Assembly (NCBI GenBank): GCA_016946835.1
Contig: JACVTC010000003.1
Coordinates: 2,637,001-2,701,000, forward strand
Direction: 5' to 3'
Length of the DNA stretch: 64,000 nt
DNA from: Neocallimastix lanati (nom. inval.)
Lineage: Eukaryota > Neocallimastigomycota > Neocallimastigomycetes > Neocallimastigales > Neocallimastigaceae
The translations under genes and the position numbers were made by a program. Positions 14,048 through 27,000 of this stretch are shown piece after piece (the stretch's first letter is position 1; each line of letters opens with the position of its first letter). Below the pieces are notes generated by a model that did no database searches, was not told the DNA's origin, and was given only the letters and a program-made list of their open reading frames with translations.

Positions 14048-14359
14048 TTTTTGCATTAATTTTAATAGTATTTATATATTTATTTAATATAAATTCCAAA
14101 TTAATACATTAATCCATTATATACCTAGATGAATAGTTCTTTATTCTTCTACTTTTTTTCAAAATAAAATTTTGTTCTTTATCTTTCTTGAAAAATGAAC
14201 TTTTTTTCGTTTTTTCCAAAATAAAATTTTATTCTTTAACTTTCTTACAAAATGAAATTTTAAATTATAAGTTAAAATATCTTTTCTTTTTACACAAAAC
14301 TAAGTTTTAAATTTCAATCTTATATATATCATACATTTTTATTATTATTATTATTATTA

Positions 14360-14393
<34 letters not shown>

Positions 14394-14475
14394 GATCACT
14401 TTGTAGTAAATTTTTTAATTTAAATTTCAATCTTAATATATATCAATGTTTTAGCAATGTACATTTTTTTCTATA

Positions 14476-14797
14476 ATTTTAATACTTTTTAATATAATAT
14501 TTTATACTGAATAAAAGTTCTTAAAATTATCATTTTAATTTATTCTTTATTTAATAATATTTTAATTTTTTTATTTAATAATTTTAATTTTAGTAAATTT
14601 TTTAATTTTATTATTATTAATAAAATAAAAAATTCACTTTTCTACGTAAATTAATAATAATATTTCTCAAATTTGGTTATTTTAATACTTTTTAATATAA
14701 TATTTTATACTGAATAAAAGTTCATAAAATTATCATTTTAATTTATTCTTTATTTAATAATATTTTAATTTTTTTATTTAATAATTTTAATTTAATA
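14476..14797. repeat. Tandem duplication, period about 203 bp
   Basis: The block beginning ATTTTAATACTTTTTAATAT at 14476 and containing TTATACTGAATAAAAGTTC recurs at 14679 almost unchanged for about 115 bp. Confidence 0.88.
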
Positions 14798-14948
14798 ATA
14801 TTTTAAATTTTTTATTTAATAATTTTAATCTTTTTTATTACAATTTTTAACTTTTTTATTACAAATTTAATTTTTCTTTTATTAACTAATAATACCATTA
14901 ATATTATATAATTTATACATTATAAATATATTTTTTTTACTTTTTATA

Positions 14949-16664
14949 TCATTCAGACTTTACATTAATTCTTTTGTCATATTTTTTAAAGTTTTCAATA
15001 TTTCCTGTTCTATTGTAATTATTGTGATGATTACTATTTTGATAGTTCATTCTTGGTTTAAATCCATTTTGATTACCATTATATGAACCATTATTATCAT
15101 AGGAATTATAATAGTAATTATTATTAATACTAGTAGTGTAGTTTTGTCCATAGGTATAATTATTATAATCCATACTATCATAATTTTGTACCATATTTGG
15201 ATCATAGTATGGATATACTGGGTATTGATAGACATATCCGTAGCCATAGCTTTGATTATAATCATTATTTATATTATAATTGTTTTGAATGTTTCTATTA
15301 TTGTAATCATTTCTTTTGTTGAAGTAACTACCTCTAGAATTTGGTTGTTGTTGAGATCTGTTTTCTCTAAAACTAATTTTAAATGTTTCATTTGAATTTC
15401 CTTCATTTCTATATTTATTAGTATTATATGAATAATTATTGTTTTCCTTATTATAGCCTTTTCTATTTTGATAATGGCTATCATGATTTCTTTGATTTCT
15501 ACCGTAATAATCATTATGATTTTCACGACTATTATTATTATCATTATTATATTGTCTAAAATTATTTTGGTTTCTTTGATTAATACTCTTTCCCATTGGT
15601 TTTAACTCTGTAACAATAGAATTTTGTCTTTGCTTTTCAATAATTTTCAATTTTTCATCTTCTTCTCTTTTCTTCATTAAAACTGGATCATATAACTTGG
15701 CAAAATAAGAGGCAACAGCCACATATTGTCTTTTATTTCTTTTTACAATTTTTCCATTAACTCTTGTAGTTGTTCTTTGACATGCTATGTTATTACAACA
15801 AGCATCTTCCGGAATCCATGCAGGGTGAGCATTAACATTATTTGTTTTATCATGATTAATTTCGATTTTATTTTTTTCCTTTGCTTCCTTTTCAGCTTCT
15901 TCTTCCGCTACATTCAATGAAATCATTTTCTTTGCTTTAATCTCAGTTTTTTTATTTTCAGTTTCTTCTATCTTTGGATTTAATTCTTCATTATTTTCAA
16001 TTTCTGGATCAGACCAATATGACAATGGACCTAATTCATAATGAGAGGCGTCATATAACCTACCAAGAATTAAAGCAACTCTAACATCCTTTGGTTGTTT
16101 CATACGTTCACGACGCATGTTACGTATATTCTCCTTTCTTTGTTGCTTTAAAACTTTCTTATTAATAGCTTCAGTTTCTTTATCCTCACGAACTTTATTA
16201 TCAAAGAAAGCATTAGCATAGATTATATTAACTGGGGTATCTGGTGCATCAATTTCAGGAATAACGGATTCTGGTTGTTCTACTGAAAGTCCAGGATTTT
16301 TCTTAACAGATGCACTTAATGGAGTTTTAGGTCCACTTGCCTTATTACTTAATAATGTCGAAATTTTTAAACTTGGAATTGCAGACTTTGGAACTGCTGA
16401 TAATGGGAGGCATGATCTTGGAGCAGAACCCTTCAAAATTGCTGATTTTGGACCTGTTTGAATAGTTAAATATGGCTTTTCTTCAACTTTCTTATTTGGA
16501 GATGATGACAATTCAACATCTGGAGAAGACATCTTTCTTTGTTGAGTTTTAATTGGTGTAGTTGGTATCCTTGCACTCATTGGTTGAACATTTCTTCTTC
16601 TACTTTGATCTTTTAAAAAGTTATCGGTGATAACTTGTAAATTCATACTACCTTTTCTTCCCAT
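14949..16664 (-). CDS. Intrinsically disordered protein with prion-like Asn/Tyr tail, function unknown
   Basis: Single open frame of 571 residues starting MGRKGSMNLQ. Residues about 1-150 are basic, Ser/Pro/Lys-rich and repeat the motif PKSAI/PRSCLP (around 75-100), which could be short binding motifs. The middle has a conserved-looking block: VALILGRLYDASHYELGPLS, then HPAWIPEDACCNNIACQR with four cysteines, then RQYVAVASYFAKLYDPVL. The C-terminal 200 residues are Asn/Tyr/Gln/Gly/Arg-rich, like RNA-binding or condensate-forming tails. The cysteine cluster faintly recalls a zinc site but is too short for FYVE. No family is recognised. The conserved middle and the normal codon use make a real gene likely. 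Confidence 0.8.
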   Translation of the reverse strand: MGRKGSMNLQVITDNFLKDQSRRRNVQPMSARIPTTPIKTQQRKMSSPDVELSSSPNKKVEEKPYLTIQTGPKSAILKGSAPRSCLPLSAVPKSAIPSLKISTLLSNKASGPKTPLSASVKKNPGLSVEQPESVIPEIDAPDTPVNIIYANAFFDNKVREDKETEAINKKVLKQQRKENIRNMRRERMKQPKDVRVALILGRLYDASHYELGPLSYWSDPEIENNEELNPKIEETENKKTEIKAKKMISLNVAEEEAEKEAKEKNKIEINHDKTNNVNAHPAWIPEDACCNNIACQRTTTRVNGKIVKRNKRQYVAVASYFAKLYDPVLMKKREEDEKLKIIEKQRQNSIVTELKPMGKSINQRNQNNFRQYNNDNNNSRENHNDYYGRNQRNHDSHYQNRKGYNKENNNYSYNTNKYRNEGNSNETFKISFRENRSQQQPNSRGSYFNKRNDYNNRNIQNNYNINNDYNQSYGYGYVYQYPVYPYYDPNMVQNYDSMDYNNYTYGQNYTTSINNNYYYNSYDNNGSYNGNQNGFKPRMNYQNSNHHNNYNRTGNIENFKKYDKRINVKSE

Positions 16665-19068
16665 CTTTCTTATTTTTCAATAATACGCTTTATTTATTTA
16701 GTTTTATAATTGTTTATTATTTTTTATTTCTTGATTTTAAAAATTTTACTAATAAAAAAATAAAAAAAGTAAATATAGATAATATTATACAAAATTATTC
16801 TTTGATGTTTCAAACAAACAAAAAAAAATTTAAATTATTTAAAAGTTTTAAATATATATATAAAGCAAAAAAAAATATAATTGATATATTTAAATATATA
16901 TTTATTGATATACTGGTATATTAGTTATATTGGTATATTTTAATTTTTTGTATATTTAGTATAAATAATTCTTTTAAAAAAAAGAAGAGATAGTTATTTT
17001 TTCTTAAATAATATAGATAATTAATAAAAAAAATAACTTGCAAGTAGGAAAAGAAAAAAAAAATTATATATATATATAATTTTATAATTTTACAAATGAA
17101 AAATTATTTGTAAGATATATATAGAAATTAATTTAATTAAAATATAATTAATAAATTAAAAATTTTCTTTTAGATCAATTAAATTACAAGAAATTGTTTT
17201 TATATAAATTGTTTTTAAAATTTAGTTATCATTAGTATAATTAAATAATTGATATGTAAATATTGATATATAGAAATTATAAAATTAAAAATATTAGAAA
17301 TTTATAATAAAATAATTAAAATTATTTAAACAGTTTTATTTTTTTTTTTATAATAAAAGTTTCAAAACTATATATATTAGGATATAAAATATAATTTTTA
17401 TAGTTTTTTTATTTCATTAATAATTGGACAAATAATTATTATTGATATTTTTAAAATTTTGTTGAATTAATTAAATTCGGATTATAATTGGATATTATAT
17501 TTATACTTTAAAATAATTAATAATTAAAAAAAAATATATATATATATATTTATTAAAAATATCCACATGAAATAATATAGAATTTATATAATAAAAAATA
17601 CTAGTAATATAATTTAAATAATATTCTGAAGTTAAAATGAAAAAAATATATATATATATATATTAAAAAATAGATTAAATAGAATATAAATAAAATTTTA
17701 AATATTTAAATAAATATAGAAAATAATATTTATATAATATAAAATATATAAAATAAAAAATTTAATGTCTCTTCAAATTTTAAATATGCCATACTAAAAA
17801 AACACATGGATTTATTTACTTACTATTTATTTATTATTTATTATTTATTATTTATTATTTATTATTTATTATTATTTACTATTTATTATTTATTATTATT
17901 TATTAATTATTAATTATTAATTATTAATTATTAATTATTAATTATTAATTATTATTTATTAATTATTATTTATTATTTATTATTTAATTATTTATTATTT
18001 ATTATTTATTATTTATTATTTATTATTTATTATTTATTAATTATTAATTATTAATTATTATTTATTAATTATTATTTATTATTTATTATTTAATTATTTA
18101 TTATTTATTAATTATTATTTATTATTTATTATTTAATTATTTATTATTTATTATTTATTATTTATTATTTATTATTTATTATTTATTAATTATTAATTAT
18201 TAATTATTATTTATTAATTATTATTTATTATTTATTAATTATTATTTATTATTTATTATTTATTATTTATTATTTATTATTTATTATTTATTATTTATTA
18301 TTTATTATTTATTATTTATTATTTATTATTTATTATTTTATTATTTATTATTATTTACTATTTATTATTTATTATTTATTATTTATTATTATTTATTATT
18401 TATTATTAATTATTAATTATTAATTATTAATTATTAGTTATTAATTATTATTTATTATTTATTATTTTTTATTTATATTTATTATTTATTATTTATTATT
18501 ATTTATTATTTATTATTTATTTATTTATTTATTTATTTATTATTTATTTATTTATTTATTTATTATTTATTATTTATTTATTTATTATTTATTTATTTAT
18601 TATTTATTTATTTATTATTTATTTATTTATTATTTATTATTTATTATTTATTATTTATTATTTATTATTTATTATTTATTATTTATTTATTTATTTATTA
18701 TTTATTTATTTATTTATTTATTATTTATTTATTTATTTATTTATTATTTATTTATTTATTTATTATTTTGAAATTGATAAAAATTCTTTTTACCAATCAT
18801 CTATAAAAAAAATTTTTTTTTTTAAAAAAAAAATCTTAATACTGATTCATTAATTTTAAAAATAATATGTAATATATATAATATATTATACTCAAATTAA
18901 TATATTATAATAATATATTATTTTTAATTAAATTTATGTATTATAATAATATATATATTTTTTTTTATATATTAAAATTTTTAATTATAAAAAAAAATAA
19001 TATATATTATTATAAGTAAAACAATTTTTTTTTCCTTTACTTTTAAAATATTTATCGTAAAATATATA
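16665..19068. other. Divergent intergenic region with simple repeats
   Basis: Separates the minus-strand disordered-protein gene from the plus-strand ADE8 gene, so promoters for both should lie at its two ends. No unambiguous promoter motif is separable from the A/T background. The central part is the simple-repeat block at 17815-18765. Confidence 0.7.
17815..18765. repeat. TTATTTA/TTAT simple-sequence block
   Basis: About 950 bp of interleaved ATTATTT, TTATTAA and TTTA units without G and almost without C. There is no single period, so it looks like repeated slippage of short A/T words. Confidence 0.95.
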
Positions 19069-19680
19069 ATGGCTCCAAAACTTGTAATTTTAATTTCAGG
19101 AAATGGTTCAAACCTTCAAGCCTTTATTGATGCCATTGAAAAGGGTGATTTAAAGGCAGAAATACAAGTTGTTATTTCAAACAAAAAGTCAGCTTACGGT
19201 CTTGAAAGAGCTAAAAAAGCAAATATTCCAACATTAGTTTTCCCACTTAAACCATACAAGGATGCTGGAAAAACTCGTGTTCAATACGATATTGATTTAG
19301 CCAATATTATTAAAGAGAAATATAACCCAGATCTTATTGTATTAGCTGGTTGGATGCACATTTTAAGTGCTGAATTTTTAGACATTCTTCCAGAAAAAAT
19401 TATTAATTTACATCCAGCTTTACCTGGACAATTTGATGGTACTCATGCTATTCAACGTGCATACAAAGCTTTCATGGAAGGTAAAATTGAACACACTGGA
19501 GTTATGGTTCATAAAGTAATTCCACAAGTTGATCGCGGTGAAACTATTTTAACTAGAGTTGTCCCAATTTATAAAGAAGATACTGAAGACACTCTTGAAG
19601 AAAGAATTCACAATACTGAACATGAAATTATTGTTGAAGGTGCTAAAGAATTCTTAAAAAGCAAGAATTTATATGAGTAA
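19069..19680 (+). CDS. ADE8: Phosphoribosylglycinamide formyltransferase (GAR transformylase)
   Basis: Cytosolic enzyme of de novo purine synthesis that moves a formyl group from 10-formyltetrahydrofolate to GAR to give FGAR. The 203-residue length is usual for the monofunctional enzyme. The phosphate-binding loop ISGNGSNLQ lies at residues 9-17. INLHPALPG (112-120) supplies the catalytic Asn113 and His115, and HKVIPQVDRGETI gives Asp155, equivalent to the E. coli Asn106/His108/Asp144 triad. AGWMHIL (93-99) matches the folate-pocket segment. The form NLHPALPGQFDGTHAI is of fungal ADE8 type. The gene is intronless in an intron-rich neighbourhood and its codons are less A/T-extreme than its neighbours, which suggests high expression rather than transfer, since the sequence stays fungal-like. 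Confidence 0.97.
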   Translation: MAPKLVILISGNGSNLQAFIDAIEKGDLKAEIQVVISNKKSAYGLERAKKANIPTLVFPLKPYKDAGKTRVQYDIDLANIIKEKYNPDLIVLAGWMHILSAEFLDILPEKIINLHPALPGQFDGTHAIQRAYKAFMEGKIEHTGVMVHKVIPQVDRGETILTRVVPIYKEDTEDTLEERIHNTEHEIIVEGAKEFLKSKNLYE

Positions 19681-20426
19681 ATTATAAAAATTTAAAATTA
19701 AGGAAATAATAATAATAAAAAAAAAAAAAAAAAAAATTAATATTCAAAGTTAAAATAAAAAATATATATTATAAAAACGATATTTCAAAAATTAATTAAT
19801 AAAAAGTATTTAATTAATTGTTAATTGTAAAAGATTCTTATTTTTACAAAAACAAATTAAAAAAGAATAAAATAAAATATAAAATAAAAAATAATAAAAA
19901 ATAAAATAATAAATATTTATTCTTGTAAGAAAATAATATATTAAAATAAAATTGAGCAAATAAAAAAAAAAAAAAATAAAATATTATTAAAAATAATAAA
20001 ATAATATTTAATCAATTATTATGTAAATAAATTTGCAAAAATGCAATAAAATAGATTTACATAATAATTATAAATTAATAATTATATTTATAATAAAATT
20101 TCAAGAAAAAATTTCTATAATAATTAATAATATAAATATATATATAATTATAGAAGTAAATTGAAATTGGTAGTATTTGCAATTTATTTTTAAAAAAACT
20201 TAATAGAAAAAAAAAAAATTAAAATGGTAATAATTGCAATTTATTTTTAATTTCCTTTTTTCTAGCTTATTATTTACTTATTTAGATATTTATTTCATCC
20301 TATCTTTATAAAAATAAATAAATGAATTACAAATAATTATTATTTATTTAAGCAATTTCATAACAACATCAAAACTACCAATTAGATAAATTTTAATTTA
20401 TAAACAATAATTAATATTGGATTATA

Positions 20427-20462
<36 letters not shown>

Positions 20463-21054
20463 TTAAACATATTTATCATAAAATTAATAATTATTTAATA
20501 TTATTTTATATAATAAATATTTTTTATATTTTTATTTTTTTGATTATAAAATAATTTATGAATGAAAATAAATTTACTGATATGTTTTTGTATTGCGTAA
20601 AAAAAAAAAAAGAAATGAAATTATACATAATAATTGAAATTTTGAAAATTTATGGAAATTTTAAATGCTTAAATTATTTACTTGATATATTCTATATATT
20701 TCTTATAAATTGTAAAAATTGTAAAAATTGTAAAAATTTAAATAATATAATATTTATGTATATTAAAATAGTTAAAATTAATTGATTATGTAAAATTTTA
20801 ATTCTATAAAAAATTATTTTGATAAAAATGTATATAAAAAAAAATGTTATACTTGATATATTCTAGTAAATTGTAAAAATTGTAATAATATTTATGTGTA
20901 TTAAAATCATTAAAATTAATTGATTATATAAATTTTAAAATCTATAAAAAAAAATTATTTGATAAAAAATGTATAAAAAAGAAAAAAAAATTTTTTTAAT
21001 TGTGTATGTTTTTATATATAATATTTTATTCACTTTGCTTTTCTTCCCCAAGAT
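19681..21054. other. AT-rich intergenic DNA
   Basis: Lies between the 3' ends of ADE8 and the large minus-strand gene. It contains poly(A)/poly(T) runs and a local duplication. A 75-codon open frame at 20558-20785 has low-complexity composition and no recognisable content. Confidence 0.7.
20680..20981. repeat. Imperfect tandem duplication, about 150 bp units
   Basis: The block TTGATATATTCTA...AATTGTAAAAATTGTAA...TTAAAATTAATTGATTAT...TTGATAAAAATGTAT occurs at about 20684-20840 and again at about 20850-20981 with small indels. Confidence 0.8.
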
Positions 21055-24000
21055 TTATTCAATTGGTTTTTCTTCTGATTTTTCTTCAACTGGCTTTTCT
21101 TCAGCTGGCTTTTCTTCAACAGGTTTTTCTTCTACAGGTTTTTCTTCAACAGGTTTTTCTTCAACAGGTTTTTCTTCAACTGGTTTTTCTTCAGCTGAAT
21201 TTTCTTCAATAGGTTTTTCTTCAACAGGTTTTTCTTCAACAGGTTTTTCTTCAACAGGTTTTTCTTCAACAGGTTTTTCTTCAACAGGTTTTTCTTCAAT
21301 AGGTTTTTCTTCAACAGGTTTTTCTTCTACTGGTTTTTCTTCAGCTGAATTTTCTTCAATAGGTTTTTCTTCAACAGGTTTTTCTTCAACAGGCTTTTCT
21401 TCAACAGGTTTTTCTTCAACAGGTTTTTCTTCAACAGGTTTTTCTTCAGCTGAATTTTCTTCAACAGGTTTTTCTTCAACAGGTTTTTCTTCAGCTGAAT
21501 TTTCTTCAACAGGTTTTTCTTCAACTGGTTTTTCTTCAGCTAAATTTTCTTCAACAGGCTTTTCTTCAACAGGTTTTTCTTCAACAGACTTTTCTTCAAC
21601 TGGCTTTTCTTCAACAGGCTTTTCTTCAACTGGTTTTTCTTCAGCTGAATTTTCTTCAACAGGCTTTTCTTCAACAGATTTTTCTTCAACTGGTTTTTCT
21701 TCAGCTGAATTTTCTTCAACAGGCTTTTCTTCAACAGATTTTTCTTCAACTGGTTTTTCTTCAACTGGTTTTTCTTCAACTGGCTTTTCTTCGACTGGTT
21801 TTTCTTCAGCTGACTTTTCTTCAGCTGACTTTTCTTCAGCTGAATTTTCTTCAACTAGCTTTTCTTCAACTGGCTTTTCTTCAACTGGCTTTTCTTCAAC
21901 TGGCTTTTCTTCAGTTTGTTTTTCTTCAACTAGTTTTTCTTCAACTGGTTTTTCTTCAACTGGTTTTTCTTCAACTAGTTTTTCTTCAACTGGTTTTTCT
22001 TCAACTGGTTTTTCTTCAACTGGTTTTTCTTCAACTAAAGTTTTTTCAGCAGGCTTTTCTTCTACTGACTTTTCTTCTGTTGATAATTTTTCTAATGGTA
22101 TTTCTTCTAATGGTATTTCTTCTAATGGAGCTTCTTTTGCTGACCCTTCAACTGCTAGTATTTCTTCTACTGGATTTTCATTGGTTTGTAATTCCTCTGT
22201 TGGTACTACTTCTTCATGAACTTCACTTTCGATATATTGTTCATGAGCTTCACTTTCATTATAATGTTCATAATCTTGTTCATAATCTTGTTCATTAATT
22301 ATTTCTGTACCATCAACAGTTCCATCTACATTTACAGCCTCTCCTTCATTTTTTTCTGGTAAGTTTTTTTCATCAGAAATCTTTTCTTCATTACTTTCAT
22401 TATTACCATTAGTATTTATTTCATCTATTTCTTTTTTTATAATATTTTCTGAAACAATTTTATTATCATTTAAATTACTTTTAGTTGCCTTTTTAGTAGA
22501 TTTCTTTTTTGTTAATTTTTCTTCACTTGTACTTTTCTTCTTGCTTAAGGATTTTGTTGCTTTATCTGTACTCTTAACAATTGCAGGAAATTTTCTAATA
22601 CTCTTCTTTTTAGGCTTTTCTAACGGTGGTAACGGAATCTCAGTAGTTTTAACGTTTGCTGTACCTCTTTTAGTTGTTAAAGATGTTGAAGGTAATATAC
22701 TTTTCTTTTTTGCTACTGTCTTTTTAACTTTCTTTGCTTCTTTTGAATTACATATGCTTATCTTAATATTACTATCTTTAAGTATTTTTTCATACTCTTT
22801 AAGATGTCCACATAAACATAATTCAGATGGATGACTACAAGTACATGAACCAGAACTAACACTTTTAATATCATTTTGTATTTTCGGAAGATTTGTAGAT
22901 GACTTCTTTTTCATTTTCTTGGCTTTTGAATGCGATTTTAATAATTTTCTATACTTTTCAGCAATCTAAAAAAATATAATTGAATATTATATTTAAAATA
23001 ATATTTTGAAATAATAATATTTTCAATAATAAATTTTTAAAAAGATAAAAAATATTTTTTAAAACTTAATTTTTATACTTACGGCTTTAGGGTCACTTCC
23101 TAAATTTACAAGAGTTTCAGCACAATATAGTTCGAATGGATTAAATGCGGATTTACCTTTGTTAACACCTTTATCATGAAGGGCACTATCTAAAAGTCTA
23201 TCAAGTCTACTTCTTACTTGACCTTTTACTCTTGGTAATTCAGATTTCTTATTATTGTTACTTCCATAATATGATCTTACCTCATTATTTATTTTAGGAC
23301 AACGATACAAAGGTCGTTCCATTGATTTTTCTTTATATGGTGAATATGTAAAGCTTATTCCACTCGTTAACTATACATTATTTTTTTTTTAATATTTCAT
23401 ATTTATTAGTTTTTTTATTATTTTATATAAGAAATTTAAAATGAATAAATTTTAAATATTATATTTTATTACATTCTTTGTAGGTAAATGGAATTTACTA
23501 TAATCAATCTTTTTATTTCTTATTTCAACCTATTTTTTGTTTATATGTAAAATTATATTTTTTTACTATTTTAAATATATTGTAATATTTAATAATATTT
23601 TTTTTTTTTACTTTAAATACATACTTCAACTTCTCTATCCCACTTTCTAAATCTATTTTGTCTTTCTTTTTCTCTTTCACTTTCATCTCTATCTTTAGCT
23701 AATTGATCAAATTTAAATTTAATTGGATCAATAATATGACCATCATCATCAACCTATAATAATATATATAACAATGAAATTATTATTATTGTTATTATTA
23801 TTTTAATTATTATTTATTTATTTATTTTTTCTTATTTATTTATTTATTAAAAAATAATATTAAAAATATATTTACTAATCCTTGATTAATTAAATGGTTT
23901 CTTATATTTTTAGAACAAAAATAGTCTAATAAGTTTTTATCATAAAATGGCTGGTAGGGATTATTTTCATTAATACTATTATTTACGTTATAGGTTTGTT

Positions 24001-27000
24001 CTTGAACTCGTATTCTCTTTTCATTTCTTACTTCCCTATTATAATAATTATTTAAGTAAATTTAATAAATTTATAATATATAAAATTAATTTTACAACTT
24101 TTTATTTATTTAATTACTTTTTGAGCTTTAGTAATTTTTTACGTTCTTCACTTAATTCTTTATTTTTATAAATACTCTTATCAATTTCTTCATTTTGATC
24201 TAGTTCACTATTACTAATATTCTTGTTCTTACTTTTTTTACTATTATTTTTACTTTTAGTTTTTTTAATCTTTTTATCATTTATCTTTTTATCATCATCA
24301 TCTATATTATCATTTCCATAATTATTATATGAATTTTCATAGCTTTGTTCATAATTTTGTTTTCCGAAATTCTTTTTTTTACTTTTAATTTTATTTGAAG
24401 TATATTCATTATGATGATTAATTATATGTGAGCCACATTCAGATGCACTTGTTTTTTTATTATTTATGTTATTTAATCTTTTTTGCATATTTTTAATTTT
24501 ATTTTTTAATTCATTAATTTTTTCAATTTCTTTTAATAATTCTTCTTGTTTTTCTTTGATATCGCTTCTTAATTTAATATCATCCATACTATCTATTGTT
24601 TCTTCATGATTTATTAAATTTTCATTTGCTTTAATAATATATGATTTAAGATCTTGCAATTTCTCTATTTTTTCATTTAATTCTTTTTGAACTTCCATTT
24701 CTTCATCTTCGTTTTCTTTATTATCATTAATTTCTTCAATTTCATATTTTGTTTTGTTAATTTCATCCTTTAAATCTTCTATTTGATCTATTTTTTTATC
24801 TGATTCATTATGCTTATTATTTAATTCCTTATTTAAATCATTAGCTATATCATTTAAATCTTTTGTTATATCATCTTCTAAACCATTTAAATCATTCTTT
24901 ATAATTTCATTTAATTCATCAAAAATTTCTTTTTCAGCTTCTAATAATTCTTTAGCAATTGATACTTCTGTTGAAACTCCATCGTTCTCTACATCTTCTT
25001 CTGTTTCTTCATTTTCATTACTAAGTTCTTCTTGTAAATTATCAGTATCTTCATTTAACACTTCTTTTTCTTCATCAGTTTCATCCTTTAATTTTTGAGT
25101 TTCATCAGATTTTTCCTTAATTTCTTCTTTCTTTTCTTCTATTTCATTTTTATCATTTTCATCTGTTTCTCTTATTGTATCAGTTTGAACTTGAGCTTCC
25201 TGAAATAAAACTTTTTTAATTCCTTTGTCTGTATCATTAGATAAGCCATTGTTCATTTCAATTCCATTTGATGAAATTTCTTCTACTTTTTCTACATTAT
25301 CCTTTTCTTTGTCATTACTTTCATTAATTTCTTTATTTTCAGTTTCATTAATTTGATCTTCTTTCTGTTGATCTTGAAGTTTATTAATTTCTTCTTTTAG
25401 TTCTTCTTTATCTTCATTATTATCATCTAATTCTTCTAAGTTATCAAACTCTTGCTGAATTTCTTCTTCCTTTGCTTCTACTTCACTTTTAAGTTCTTTT
25501 TCTTTTTCATTAGCTTCATTAGTTTGATCTTTTAATTCAATATTTTTAACTTCTTTATCATTAATTTCTTGAATTTCTTTAAGAGCTGTATCTTTGATTT
25601 TATCGCTCTTTTCCTTTAATTGGTCTTTAATTTTATCGGCTTCTTCTTTTATATTCTCTTTTAATTCTTTTAATTTATCAAGTTCTATTCGGATTTCTTC
25701 CCTTTTTATCTCTAATTCATTTTTAAATTCTTCTCTTTTTCTTTCTAATTCATTTTTAAGTTCTTCTTTCTTTTCTTCAATTTCATTTTTAACTTCTTCT
25801 TTCTTTACTTCTATTTCATTTTTAACTTCTTCTTTTTTTTCTTCTATTTCATTTTTAACTTTTTTTTTCTTTTCTTCTATTTCATTTTTAACTTCTTCAC
25901 CGGCTTCTTTAATTTTATTCGTTTGACCTTGTACTTCTTTTGATACAGTGTCTTTAATTTTTTCATTCTTATCATTTACTAAACCATTGAAAATTTTAAT
26001 TCCATTTGATACAATTCCTTCAACTTCTTTTTGCTCTTTTACTTCCTCAACTGTATTTTGAATTTCTTTAAATGTAGCTTCCTCAATTTTATCATTATTT
26101 TCTTTAAGTTTGTCTTGAAGTTCATTAGCTTCTTCTTTTAACTCTTCTTTAGCTTCTTTTATATTATCTTTTAATTCTTTTAATTTATCAATTTCTTCTT
26201 GAACTTCTTCTTTCTTTTCTTCTATTTCAATTTTAATTTCTTCAACAGCTTCTTTAGTGTCATTTGTTGTACCTTGAACTTCAACAGAACCAACTACAAC
26301 AATTTGTTCTTGTTGGTCTTGGACAATATTAGTTACTTCTTTTTCAATAGCATCTTGAATTTTATCATGTATGACTTCATCTTGAACTTCTCCTTTATTT
26401 TCATTTATATCTTTAACTTTCTCAGTTATAGTTTCTTTAAGTTCATCTTGTAGTTTTTCAGCTTCTTCATTTAATTTTTCCTTTGTCTTACTTACTTCAT
26501 TTCGTAATTCCTGTAATTTATCAACTTCTTCTTGATCATTTTCTTTCTTCCCTTCAATTTGGTTTTTGCTTTCATTTATTACATCATTTTTATCTTGATG
26601 ATCTTCTTCATGTTCTTCTTGTAACTGTTCAGTTTTTTTTTGAATTTCTTCATTTGTCTCTTCTTTTACTTCTTCTTTTTCTTCTTCTTTTTCTTCTTCT
26701 TTTACTTCTTTTACTTCTTCTTTTACTTCTTCTTTTACTTCTTCTTTTACTTCTTCTTTTACTTCTTCTTTTACTTCTTCTTTTATTTCTTCTTTTACTT
26801 CTTCTCCTTTTTTCTCTTTTTCATCTTCATTTTGAACTTCTTTTACTTCTTCTTTTACTTCTTCTTTTACTTCTTCTTTTACTTCTTCTCCTTTTTTCTC
26901 TTTTTCATCTTCATTTTGAACTTCTTTTACTTCTTCTTTTACTTCTTCTTTTACTTCTTCTTCTTTTTTCTCTTTTTCATCTTCATTTTGAACTTCTTTT

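Larger units (their letters stand above)
12175..14948. other. AT-rich intergenic DNA with tandem duplications
   Basis: No credible gene. Open stretches here (for example 12944-13369) translate to Phe/Tyr runs produced by poly(T). Two local duplications are listed separately. The minus strand of the 13381-13800 duplication reads like a short acidic C-terminus (IKIIESEDNKSINELDDNNN), so a duplicated gene tail is possible but not demonstrable. Confidence 0.6.

Noticed and set aside
17815-18765. Centromere, origin or CRISPR-like array
   Set aside because: The block has no constant repeat unit or spacers; it is ordinary slippage of A/T words.
20558-20785. 75-codon open frame after ADE8
   Set aside because: Low complexity, lies in a local duplication whose second copy is not open.
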